64,000 bases of DNA from Lutraria lutraria (Eukaryota; Mollusca; Bivalvia; Venerida; Mactridae): contig OZ026833.1 of assembly GCA_964023205.1 (NCBI GenBank), positions 33,444,830 through 33,508,829 of the forward strand. Reading direction: 5' to 3'. Under the pieces are notes generated by a model. It had not been told where the DNA came from. It ran no database searches and was given only the letters and a program-made list of their open reading frames with translations. Shown piece by piece: positions 47,801 through 60,800 of this stretch. Numbering within the stretch: the stretch's first letter is position 1; each line of letters starts with the position of its first letter. Both the position numbers and the translations under genes were made by a program.

Positions 47801-50800
47801 TATATAAGCGTGGGTGTGTGAAAGAAGACGACTTCATTGAAATGGCATTCCTTCGTTTCACATTCTCAGATTGCATTCAGTCGAGTAGATTTAAACTTGG
47901 TAATATGCGATAATTTTTATCACACCCTGAAGGTAACGAACACGCATAAACATGCATCATCGATCGACAAAGGGAAATAACCCACTTACGTATAGGAAAC
48001 GCACCCGTCGAGCATATAGCACACCAAGGGAACTGGATGTTTTGGTCATATATCTATGTTTGTCTCTTATATTAATTTCTGCTATCGTAAAACTTGCCAA
48101 GTTTACAGTAATTTGAAACTACTCTAGCGAACACGTGCACAAACACCTTGATATATAAGTTCCGATTCTCGTCAGACAATGTGCCGCAATGGCGCAGTCG
48201 GTTAAAGCGTCGGACATTGAAAGCTTTCGAGACAGGCAGACTTTTTGTGGCGGGTTCGACGCCGGCCACGGATCTTTTTTTTATTTTTATTTTTCGTTCG
48301 TTAGCGTTATACAGGCTTCAAAACATTCCGCAAACACTTGGCGTTTGTTTCTTGAAATTAAATTAAATAGAAACAGTGTATTTTGTACGTTTTGCATTAA
48401 TTAATATTCATTTCTGCAATAATAGCGATGTTAATCGCATTTCACGTGGGGTTACTGTAACGAAACCAGCCGTATGACTTTAGTTTGATATGTTGCGCTA
48501 TGTACCAATCAAGGCTGCTGCATTGTGTTATCATTGCGTGTTGGGTTATTGTCGTTGGCGTCAATATGCATATGGTACGTACGTATCTTACTGTGAATTT
48601 CATAAGCAGCGCGTGTGTTAAAGTAACAATTTGTTTTAATATCAATTATATAGAGACTGAACATGTACGGTTACATATGTATGTAAGTCGGAGCGTGTGT
48701 TAAAGTAACAATTTGTTTTAATATCAATTATATAGAGACTGAACATGTACGGTTACATATGTATGTAAGTCGGAGCGTGTGTTAAAGTAACAATTTATTT
48801 TAATATCAATTATAAAGAGACTGAACATGTACGGTTACGTATGTATGTAAGTCGGACACATGGTGAATCAGTATACATATAATTAGTTGAGTAAGTATAA
48901 TAGTATGTTAGTGCATGTACATTGATGTGCTTGCATTACCGAATTGCATTTATTTAAAAACTATCAGTCTGAGAATAGTGGAACCGACTAATCGCAGAAC
49001 AATTCCAAATTGAATGAGGGAGACCAGGCACCGCATTGAAATTGTGTTTCATATATTTGCGAACTTAACAAATTAAGAATGTAAGTAAGCATGTGCGGAG
49101 AGATCTGTCCCACTGATTTGGGGGCCGTCTTGTGTCAAACACCCCCTACGCCCCATGCTAGGTAGGAACTATATAAGCGTGGGTGTGTGAAAGAAGACGA
49201 CTTCATTGAAATGGCATTCCTTCGTTTCACATTCTCAGATTGCATTCAGTCGAGTAGATTTAAACTTGGTAATATGCGATAATTTTTATCACACCCTGAA
49301 GGTAACGAACACGCATAAACATGCATCATCGATCGACAAAGGGAAATAACCCACTTACGTATAGGAAACGCACCCGTCGAGCATATAGCACACCAAGGGA
49401 ACTGGATGTTTTGGTCATATATCTATGTTTGTCTCTTATATTAATTTCTGCTATCGTAAAACTTGCCAAGTTTACAGTAATTTGAAACTACTCAAGCGAA
49501 CACGTGCACAAACACCTTGATATATAAGTTCCGATTCTCGTCAGACAATGTGCCGCAATGGCGCAGTCGGTTAAAGCGTCGGACATTGAAAGCTTTCGAG
49601 ACAGGCAGACTTTTTGTGGCGGGTTCGACGCCGGCCACGGATCTTTTTTTTATTTTTATTTTTCGTTCGTTAGCGTTATACAGGCTTCAAAACATTCCGC
49701 AAACACTTGGCGTTTGTTTCTTGAAATTAAATTAAATAGAAACAGTGTATTTTGTACGTTTTGCATTAATTAATATTCATTTCTGCAATAATAGCGATGT
49801 TAATCGCATTTCACGTGGGGTTACTGTAACGAAACCAGCCGTATGACTTTAGTTTGATATGTTGCGCTATGTACCAATCAAGGCTGCTGCATTGTGTTAT
49901 CATTGCGTGTTGGGTTATTGTCGTTGGCGTCAATATGCATATGGTACGTACGTATCTTACTGTGAATTTCATAAGCAGCGCGTGTGTTAAAGTAACAATT
50001 TGTTTTAATATCAATTATATAGAGACTGAACATGTACGGTTACATATGTATGTAAGTCGGAGCGTGTGTTAAAGTAACAATTTGTTTTAATATCAATTAT
50101 ATAGAGACTGAACATGTACGGTTACATATGTATGTAAGTCGGAGCGTGTGTTAAAGTAACAATTTATTTTAATATCAATTATAAAGAGACTGAACATGTA
50201 CGGTTACGTATGTATGTAAGTCGGACACATGGTGAATCAGTATACATATAATTAGTTGAGTAAGTATAATAGTATGTTAGTGCATGTACATTGATGTGCT
50301 TGCATTACCGAATTGCATTTATTTAAAAACTATCAGTCTGAGAATAGTGGAACCGACTAATCGCAGAACAATTCCAAATTGAATGAGGGAGACCAGGCAC
50401 CGCATTGAAATTGTGTTTCATATATTTGCGAACTTAACAAATTAAGAATGTAAGTAAGCATGTGCGGAGAGATCTGTCCCACTGATTTGGGGGCCGTCTT
50501 GTGTCAAACACCCCCTACGCCCCATGCTAGGTAGGAACTATATAAGCGTGGGTGTGTGAAAGAAGACGACTTCATTGAAATGGCATTCCTTCGTTTCACA
50601 TTCTCAGATTGCATTCAGTCGAGTAGATTTAAACTTGGTAATATGCGATAATTTTTATCACACCCTGAAGGTAACGAACACGCATAAACATGCATCATCG
50701 ATCGACAAAGGGAAATAACCCACTTACGTATAGGAAACGCACCCGTCGAGCATATAGCACACCAAGGGAACTGGATGTTTTGGTCATATATCTATGTTTG

Positions 50801-53800
50801 TCTCTTATATTAATTTCTGCTATCGTAAAACTTGCCAAGTTTACAGTAATTTGAAACTACTCAAGCGAACACGTGCACAAACACCTTGATATATAAGTTC
50901 CGATTCTCGTCAGACAATGTGCCGCAATGGCGCAGTCGGTTAAAGCGTCGGACATTGAAAGCTTTCGAGACAGGCAGACTTTTTGTGGCGGGTTCGACGC
51001 CGGCCACGGATCTTTTTTTTATTTTTATTTTTCGTTCGTTAGCGTTATACAGGCTTCAAAACATTCCGCAAACACTTGGCGTTTGTTTCTTGAAATTAAA
51101 TTAAATAGAAACAGTGTATTTTGTACGTTTTGCATTAATTAATATTCATTTCTGCAATAATAGCGATGTTAATCGCATTTCACGTGGGGTTACTGTAACG
51201 AAACCAGCCGTATGACTTTAGTTTGATATGTTGCGCTATGTACCAATCAAGGCTGCTGCATTGTGTTATCATTGCGTGTTGGGTTATTGTCGTTGGCGTC
51301 AATATGCATATGGTACGTACGTATCTTACTGTGAATTTCATAAGCAGCGCGTGTGTTAAAGTAACAATTTGTTTTAATATCAATTATATAGAGACTGAAC
51401 ATGTACGGTTACATATGTATGTAAGTCGGAGCGTGTGTTAAAGTAACAATTTGTTTTAATATCAATTATATAGAGACTGAACATGTACGGTTACATATGT
51501 ATGTAAGTCGGAGCGTGTGTTAAAGTAACAATTTATTTTAATATCAATTATAAAGAGACTGAACATGTACGGTTACGTATGTATGTAAGTCGGACACATG
51601 GTGAATCAGTATACATATAATTAGTTGAGTAAGTATAATAGTATGTTAGTGCATGTACATTGATGTGCTTGCATTACCGAATTGCATTTATTTAAAAACT
51701 ATCAGTCTGAGAATAGTGGAACCGACTAATCGCAGAACAATTCCAAATTGAATGAGGGAGACCAGGCACCGCATTGAAATTGTGTTTCATATATTTGCGA
51801 ACTTAACAAATTAAGAATGTAAGTAAGCATGTGCGGAGAGATCTGTCCCACTGATTTGGGGGCCGTCTTGTGTCAAACACCCCCTACGCCCCATGCTAGG
51901 TAGGAACTATATAAGCGTGGGTGTGTGAAAGAAGACGACTTCATTGAAATGGCATTCCTTCGTTTCACATTCTCAGATTGCATTCAGTCGAGTAGATTTA
52001 AACTTGGTAATATGCGATAATTTTTATCACACCCTGAAGGTAACGAACACGCATAAACATGCATCATCGATCGACAAAGGGAAATAACCCACTTACGTAT
52101 AGGAAACGCACCCGTCGAGCATATAGCACACCAAGGGAACTGGATGTTTTGGTCATATATCTATGTTTGTCTCTTATATTAATTTCTGCTATCGTAAAAC
52201 TTGCCAAGTTTACAGTAATTTGAAACTACTCAAGCGAACACGTGCACAAACACCTTGATATATAAGTTCCGATTCTCGTCAGACAATGTGCCGCAATGGC
52301 GCAGTCGGTTAAAGCGTCGGACATTGAAAGCTTTCGAGACAGGCAGACTTTTTGTGGCGGGTTCGACGCCGGCCACGGATCTTTTTTTTATTTTTATTTT
52401 TCGTTCGTTAGCGTTATACAGGCTTCAAAACATTCCGCAAACACTTGGCGTTTGTTTCTTGAAATTAAATTAAATAGAAACAGTGTATTTTGTACGTTTT
52501 GCATTAATTAATATTCATTTCTGCAATAATAGCGATGTTAATCGCATTTCACGTGGGGTTACTGTAACGAAACCAGCCGTATGACTTTAGTTTGATATGT
52601 TGCGCTATGTACCAATCAAGGCTGCTGCATTGTGTTATCATTGCGTGTTGGGTTATTGTCGTTGGCGTCAATATGCATATGGTACGTACGTATCTTACTG
52701 TGAATTTCATAAGCAGCGCGTGTGTTAAAGTAACAATTTGTTTTAATATCAATTATATAGAGACTGAACATGTACGGTTACATATGTATGTAAGTCGGAG
52801 CGTGTGTTAAAGTAACAATTTGTTTTAATATCAATTATATAGAGACTGAACATGTACGGTTACATATGTATGTAAGTCGGAGCGTGTGTTAAAGTAACAA
52901 TTTATTTTAATATCAATTATAAAGAGACTGAACATGTACGGTTACGTATGTATGTAAGTCGGACACATGGTGAATCAGTATACATATAATTAGTTGAGTA
53001 AGTATAATAGTATGTTAGTGCATGTACATTGATGTGCTTGCATTACCGAATTGCATTTATTTAAAAACTATCAGTCTGAGAATAGTGGAACCGACTAATC
53101 GCAGAACAATTCCAAATTGAATGAGGGAGACCAGGCACCGCATTGAAATTGTGTTTCATATATTTGCGAACTTAACAAATTAAGAATGTAAGTAAGCATG
53201 TGCGGAGAGATCTGTCCCACTGATTTGGGGGCCGTCTTGTGTCAAACACCCCCTACGCCCCATGCTAGGTAGGAACTATATAAGCGTGGGTGTGTGAAAG
53301 AAGACGACTTCATTGAAATGGCATTCCTTCGTTTCACATTCTCAGATTGCATTCAGTCGAGTAGATTTATTCTTGGTAATATGCGATAATTTTTATCACA
53401 CCCTGAAGGTAACGAACACGCATAAACATGCATCATCGATCGACAAAGGGAAATAACCCACTTACGTATAGGAAACGCACCCGTCGAGCATATAGCACAC
53501 CAAGGGAACTGGATGTTTTGGTCATATATCTATGTTTGTCTCTTATATTAATTTCTGCTATCGTAAAACTTGCCAAGTTTACAGTAATTTGAAACTACTC
53601 AAGCGAACACGTGCACAAACACCTTGATATATAAGTTCCGATTCTCGTCAGACAATGTGCCGCAATGGCGCAGTCGGTTAAAGCGTCGGACATTGAAAGC
53701 TTTCGAGACAGGCAGACTTTTTGTGGCGGGTTCGACGCCGGCCACGGATCTTTTTTTTATTTTTATTTTTCGTTCGTTAGCGTTATACAGGCTTCAAAAC

Positions 53801-54850
53801 ATTCCGCAAACACTTGGCGTTTGTTTCTTGAAATTAAATTAAATAGAAACAGTGTATTTTGTACGTTTTGCATTAATTAATATTCATTTCTGCAATAATA
53901 GCGATGTTAATCGCATTTCACGTGGGGTTACTGTAACGAAACCAGCCGTATGACTTTAGTTTGATATGTTGCGCTATGTACCAATCAAGGCTGCTGCATT
54001 GTGTTATCATTGCGTGTTGGGTTATTGTCGTTGGCGTCAATATGCATATGGTACGTACGTATCTTACTGTGAATTTCATAAGCAGCGCGTGTGTTAAAGT
54101 AACAATTTGTTTTAATACCAATTATATAGAGACTGAACATGTACGGTTACATATGTATGTAAGTCGGAGCGTGTGTTAAAGTAACAATTTGTTTTAATAT
54201 CAATTATATAGAGACTGAACATGTACGGTTACATATGTATGTAAGTCGGAGCGTGTGTTAAAGTAACAATTTATTTTAATATCAATTATAAAGAGACTGA
54301 ACATGTACGGTTACGTATGTATGTAAGTCGGACACATGGTGAATCAGTATACATATAATTAGTTGAGTAAGTATAATAGTATGTTAGTGCATGTACATTG
54401 ATGTGCTTGCATTACCGAATTGCATTTATTTAAAAACTATCAGTCTGAGAATAGTGGAACCGACTAATCGCAGAACAATTCCAAATTGAATGAGGGAGAC
54501 CAGGCACCGCATTGAAATTGTGTTTCATATATTTGCGAACTTAACAAATTAAGAATGTAAGTAAGCATGTGCGGAGAGATCTGTCCCACTGATTTGGGGG
54601 CCGTCTTGTGTCAAACACCCCCTACGCCCCATGCTAGGTAGGAACTATATAAGCGTGGGTGTGTGAAAGAAGACGACTTCATTGAAATGGCATTCCTTCG
54701 TTTCACATTCTCAGATTGCATTCAGTCGAGTAGATTTAAACTTGGTAATATGCGATAATTTTTATCACACCCTGAAGGTAACGAACACGCATAAACATGC
54801 ATCATCGATCGACAAAGGGAAATAACCCACTTACGTATAGGAAACGCACC
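35869..54850 (+). repeat. Highly homogeneous core of the array
   Basis: Units here are almost identical apart from isolated private changes: T13 in place of T8-A-T5 near 35955 (explaining the 1368 spacing), GACTTCAGTTTG near 36157, AAACGTGCC near 38508 with GCAGACATTTTG near 38655, a T14 run near 45537, CTCTAGCG near 48121, TTTATTCTTGG near 53367 and AATACCAATT near 54114. Confidence 0.9.
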
Positions 54851-55050
54851 NNNNNNNNNNNNNNNNNNNNNNNNNNNNNNNNNNNNNNNNNNNNNNNNNN
54901 NNNNNNNNNNNNNNNNNNNNNNNNNNNNNNNNNNNNNNNNNNNNNNNNNNNNNNNNNNNNNNNNNNNNNNNNNNNNNNNNNNNNNNNNNNNNNNNNNNNN
55001 NNNNNNNNNNNNNNNNNNNNNNNNNNNNNNNNNNNNNNNNNNNNNNNNNN
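54851..55050. other. 200-N assembly gap
   Basis: A run of 200 N lies inside one unit. The flanks GAAACGCACC and TATAAGTTCC are separated by 148 bases in a complete unit (for example 52113-52260). The interval is 1421 instead of 1369, exactly the 52-base excess, so the N run is a fixed-size placeholder rather than a measured gap. The open frames that span it are artefacts. Confidence 0.97.
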
Positions 55051-57823
55051 TATAAGTTCCGATTCTCGTCAGACAATGTGCCGCAATGGCGCAGTCGGTT
55101 AAAGCGTCGGACATTGAAAGCTTTCGAGACAGGCAGACTTTTTGTGGCGGGTTCGACGCCGGCCACGGATCTTTTTTTTATTTTTATTTTTCGTTCGTTA
55201 GCGTTATACAGGCTTCAAAACATTCCGCAAACACTTGGCGTTTGTTTCTTGAAATTAAATTAAATAGAAACAGTGTATTTTGTACGTTTTGCATTAATTA
55301 ATATTCATTTCTGCAATAATAGCGATGTTAATCGCATTTCACGTGGGGTTACTGTAACGAAACCAGCCGTATGACTTTAGTTTGATATGTTGCGCTATGT
55401 ACCAATCAAGGCTGCTGCATTGTGTCATCATTGCGTGTTGGGTTATTGTCGTTGGCGTCAATATGCATATGGTACGTACGTATCTTACTGTGAATTTCAT
55501 AAGCAGCGCGTGTGTTAAAGTAACAATTTGTTTTAATATCAATTATATAGAGACTGAACATGTACGGTTACATATGTATGTAAGTCGGAGCGTGTGTTAA
55601 AGTAACAATTTGTTTTAATATCAATTATATAGAGACTGAACATGTACGGTTACATATGTATGTAAGTCGGAGCGTGTGTTAAAGTAACAATTTATTTTAA
55701 TATCAATTATAAAGAGACTGAAAATGTACGGTTACGTATGTATGTAAGTCGGACACATGGTGAATCAGTATACATATAATTAGTTGAGTAAGTATAATAG
55801 TATGTTAGTGCATGTACATTGATGTGCTTGCATTACCGAATTGCATTTATTTAAAAACTATCAGTCTGAGAATAGTGGAACCGACTAATCGCAGAACAAT
55901 TCCAAATTGAATGAGGGAGACCAGGCACCGCATTGAAATTGTGTTTCATATATTTGCGAACTTAACAAATTAAGAATGTAAGTAAGCATGTGCGGAGAGA
56001 TCTGTCCCACTGATTTGGGGGCCGTCTTGTGTCAAACACCCCCTACGCCCCATGCTAGGTAGGAACTATATAAGCGTGGGTGTGTGAAAGAAGACGACTT
56101 CATTGAAATGGCATTCCTTCGTTTCACATTCTCAGATTGCATTCAGTCGAGTAGATTTAAACTTGGTAATATGCGATAATTTTTATCACACCCTGAAGGT
56201 AACGAACACGCATAAACATGCATCATCGATCGACAAAGGGAAATAACCCACTTACGTATAGGAAACGCACCCGTCGAGCATATCGGACACCAAGGGAACT
56301 GGATGTTTTGGTCATATATCTATGTTTGTCTCTTATATTAATTTCTGCTATCGTAAAACTTGCCAAGTTTACAGTAATTTGAAACTACTCAAGCGAACAC
56401 GTGCACAAACACCTTGATATATAAGTTCCGATTCTCGTCAGACAATGTGCCGCAATGGCGCAGTCGGTTAAAGCGTCGGACATTGAAAGCTTTCGAGACA
56501 GGCAGACTTTTTGTGGCGGGTTCGACGCCGGCCACGGATCTTTTTTTTATTTTTATTTTTCGTTCGTTAGCGTTATACAGGCTTCAAAACATTCCGCAAA
56601 CACTTGGCGTTTGTTTCTTGAAATTAAATTAAATAGAACAGTGTATTTTGTACGTTTTGCATTAATTAATATTCATTTCTGCAATAATAGCGATGTTAAT
56701 CGCATTTCACGTGGGGTTACTGTAACGAAACCAGCCGTATGACTTTAGTTTGATATGTTGCGCTATGTACCAATCAAGGCTGCTGCATTGTGTTATCATT
56801 GCGTGTTGGGTTATTGTCGTTGGCGTCAATATGGCATATGGTACGTACGTATCTTACTGTGAATTTCATAAGCAGCGCGTGTGTTTAAAGTAACAATTTG
56901 TTTTAATATCAATTATATAGAGACTGAACATGTACGGTTACATATGTATGTAAGTCGGAGCGTGTGTTAAAGTAACATTTGTTTTAATATCAATTATATA
57001 GAGACTGAACATGTACGGTTACATATGTATGTAAGTCGGAGCGTGTGTTAAAGTAACAATTTATTTTAATATCAATTATAAAGAGACTGAACATGTACGG
57101 TTACGTATGTATGTAAGTCGGACACATGGTGAATCAGTATACATATAATTAGTTGAGTAAGTATAATAGTATGTTAGTGCATGTACATTGATGTGCTTGC
57201 ATTACCGAATTGCATTTATTTAAAAACTATCAGTCTGAGAATAGTGGAACCGACTAATCGCAGAACAATTCCAAATTGAATGAGGGAGACCAGGCACCGC
57301 ATTGAAATTGTGTTTCATATATTTGCGAACTTAACAAATTAAGAATGTAAGTAAGCATGTGCGGAGAGATCTGTCCCACTGATTTGGGGGCCGTCTTGTG
57401 TCAAACACCCCCTACGCCCCATGCTAGGTAGGAACTATATAAGCGTGGGTGTGTGAAAGAAGACGACTTCATTGAAATGGCATTCCTTCGTTTCACATTC
57501 TCAGATTGCATTCAGTCGAGTAGATTTAAACTTGGTAATATGCGATAATTTTTATCACACCCTGAAGGTAACGAACACGCATAAACATGCATCATCGATC
57601 GACAAAGGGAAATAACCCACTTACGTATAGGAAACGCACCCGTCGAGCATATAGCACACCAAGGGAACTGGATGTTTTGGTCATATATCTATGTTTGTCT
57701 CTTATATTAATTTCTGCTATCGTAAAACTTGCCAAGTTTACAGTAATTTGAAACTACTCAAGCGAACACGTGCACAAACACCTTGATATATAAGTTCCGA
57801 TTCTCGTCAGACAATGTGCCGCA
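55051..57823 (+). repeat. Units next to the gap with clustered small differences
   Basis: The two intervals right of the gap carry an unusual load of small changes: TGTGTCATC near 55424, GAAAATGTACGG near 55720, ATATCGGACACC near 56281, and four single-base indels: a lost A in AATAGAACAG near 56634, an extra G in ATATGGCATATGG near 56831, an extra T in GTGTTTAAAG near 56883, and a lost A in GTAACATTTG near 56977. The four indels cancel, so spacing stays 1369. Confidence 0.85.
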
Positions 57824-60800
57824 ATGGCGCAGTCGGTTAAAGCGTCGGACATTGAAAGCTTTCGAGACAGGCAGACTTTTTGTGGCGGGTTCGACGCCGG
57901 CCACGGATCTTTTTTTTATTTTTATTTTTCGTTCGTTAGCGTTATACAGGCTTCAAAACATTCCGCAAACACTTGGCGTTTGTTTCTTGAAATTAAATTA
58001 AATAGAAACAGTGTATTTTGTACGTTTTGCATTAATTAATATTCATTTCTGCAATAATAGCGATGTTAATCGCATTTCACGTGGGGTTACTGTAACGAAA
58101 CCAGCCGTATGACTTTAGTTTGATATGTTGCGCTATGTACCAATCAAGGCTGCTGCATTGTGTTATCATTGCGTGTTGGGTTATTGTCGTTGGCGTCAAT
58201 ATGCATATGGTACGTACGTATCTTACTGTGAATTTCATAAGCAGCGCGTGTGTTAAAGTAACAATTTGTTTTAATATCAATTATATAGAGACTGAACATG
58301 TACGGTTACATATGTATGTAAGTCGGAGCGTGTGTTAAAGTAACAATTTGTTTTAATATCAATTATATAGAGACTGAACATGTACGGTTACATATGTATG
58401 TAAGTCGGAGCGTGTGTTAAAGTAACAATTTATTTTAATATCAATTATAAAGAGACTGAACATGTACGGTTACGTATGTATGTAAGTCGGACACATGGTG
58501 AATCAGTATACATATAATTAGTTGAGTAAGTATAATAGTATGTTAGTGCATGTACATTGATGTGCTTGCATTACCGAATTGCATTTATTTAAAAACTATC
58601 AGTCTGAGAATAGTGGAACCGACTAATCGCAGAACAATTCCAAATTGAATGAGGGAGACCAGGCACCGCATTGAAATTGTGTTTCATATATTTGCGAACT
58701 TAACAAATTAAGAATGTAAGTAAGCATGTGCGGAGAGATCTGTCCCACTGATTTGGGGGCCGTCTTGTGTCAAACACCCCCTACGCCCCATGCTAGGTAG
58801 GAACTATATAAGCGTGGGTGTGTGAAAGAAGACGACTTCATTGAAATGGCATTCCTTCGTTTCACATTCTCAGATTGCATTCAGTCGAGTAGATTTAAAC
58901 TTGGTAATATGCGATAATTTTTATCACACCCTGAAGGTAACGAACACGCATAAACATGCATCATCGATCGACAAAGGGAAATAACCCACTTACGTATAGG
59001 AAACGCACCCGTCGAGCATATAGCACACCAAGGGAACTGGATGTTTTGGTCATATATCTATGTTTGTCTCTTATATTAATTTCTGCTATCGTAAAACTTG
59101 CCAAGTTTACAGTAATTTGAAACTACTCAAGCGAACACGTGCACAAACACCTTGATATATAAGTTCCGATTCTCGTCAGACAATGTGCCGCAATGGCGCA
59201 GTCGGTTAAAGCGTCGGACATTGAAAGCTTTCGAGACAGGCAGACTTTTTGTGGCGGGTTCGACGCCGGCCACGGATCTTTTTTTTATTTTTATTTTTCG
59301 TTCGTTAGCGTTATACAGGCTTCAAAACATTCCGCAAACACTTGGCGTTTGTTTCTTGAAATTAAATTAAATAGAAACAGTGTATTTTGTACGTTTTGCA
59401 TTAATTAATATTCATTTCTGCAATAATAGCGATGTTAATCGCATTTCACGTGGGGTTACTGTAACGAAACCAGCCGTATGACTTTAGTTTGATATGTTGC
59501 GCTATGTACCAATCAAGGCTGCTGCATTGTGTTATCATTGCGTGTTGGGTTATTGTCGTTGGCGTCAATATGCATATGGTACGTACGTATCTTACTGTGA
59601 ATTTCATAAGCAGCGCGTGTGTTAAAGTAACAATTTGTTTTAATATCAATTATATAGAGACTGAACATGTACGGTTACATATGTATGTAAGTCGGAGCGT
59701 GTGTTAAAGTAACAATTTGTTTTAATATCAATTATATAGAGACTGAACATGTACGGTTACATATGTATGTAAGTCGGAGCGTGTGTTAAAGTAACAATTT
59801 ATTTTAATATCAATTATAAAGAGACTGAACATGTACGGTTACGTATGTATGTAAGTCGGACACATGGTGAATCAGTATACATATAATTAGTTGAGTAAGT
59901 ATAATAGTATGTTAGTGCATGTACATTGATGTGCTTGCATTACCGAATTGCATTTATTTAAAAACTATCAGTCTGAGAATAGTGGAACCGACTAATCGCA
60001 GAACAATTCCAAATTGAATGAGGGAGACCAGGCACCGCATTGAAATTGTGTTTCATATATTTGCGAACTTAACAAATTAAGAATGTAAGTAAGCATGTGC
60101 GGAGAGATCTGTCCCACTGATTTGGGGGCCGTCTTGTGTCAAACACCCCCTACGCCCCATGCTAGGTAGGAACTATATAAGCGTGGGTGTGTGAAAGAAG
60201 ACGACTTCATTGAAATGGCATTCCTTCGTTTCACATTCTCAGATTGCATTCAGTCGAGTAGATTTAAACTTGGTAATATGCGATAATTTTTATCACACCC
60301 TGAAGGTAACGAACACGCATAAACATGCATCATCGATCGACAAAGGGAAATAACCCACTTACGTATAGGAAACGCACCCGTCGAGCATATAGCACACCAA
60401 GGGAACTGGATGTTTTGGTCATATATCTATGTTTGTCTCTTATATTAATTTCTGCTATCGTAAAACTTGCCAAGTTTACAGTAATTTGAAACTACTCAAG
60501 CGAACACGTGCACAAACACCTTGATATATAAGTTCCGATTCTCGTCAGACAATGTGCCGCAATGGCGCAGTCGGTTAAAGCGTCGGACATTGAAAGCTTT
60601 CGAGACAGGCAGACTTTTTGTGGCGGGTTCGACGCCGGCCACGGATCTTTTTTTTATTTTTATTTTTCGTTCGTTAGCGTTATACAGGCTTCAAAACATT
60701 CCGCAAACACTTGGCGTTTGTTTCTTGAAATTAAATTAAATAGAAACAGTGTATTTTGTACGTTTTGCATTAATTAATATTCATTTCTGCAATAATAGCG

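Noticed and set aside
54722..55166. Open frames of 101-130 codons across the N run
   Set aside because: Most of each frame is undetermined bases. Complete units have no such frame.
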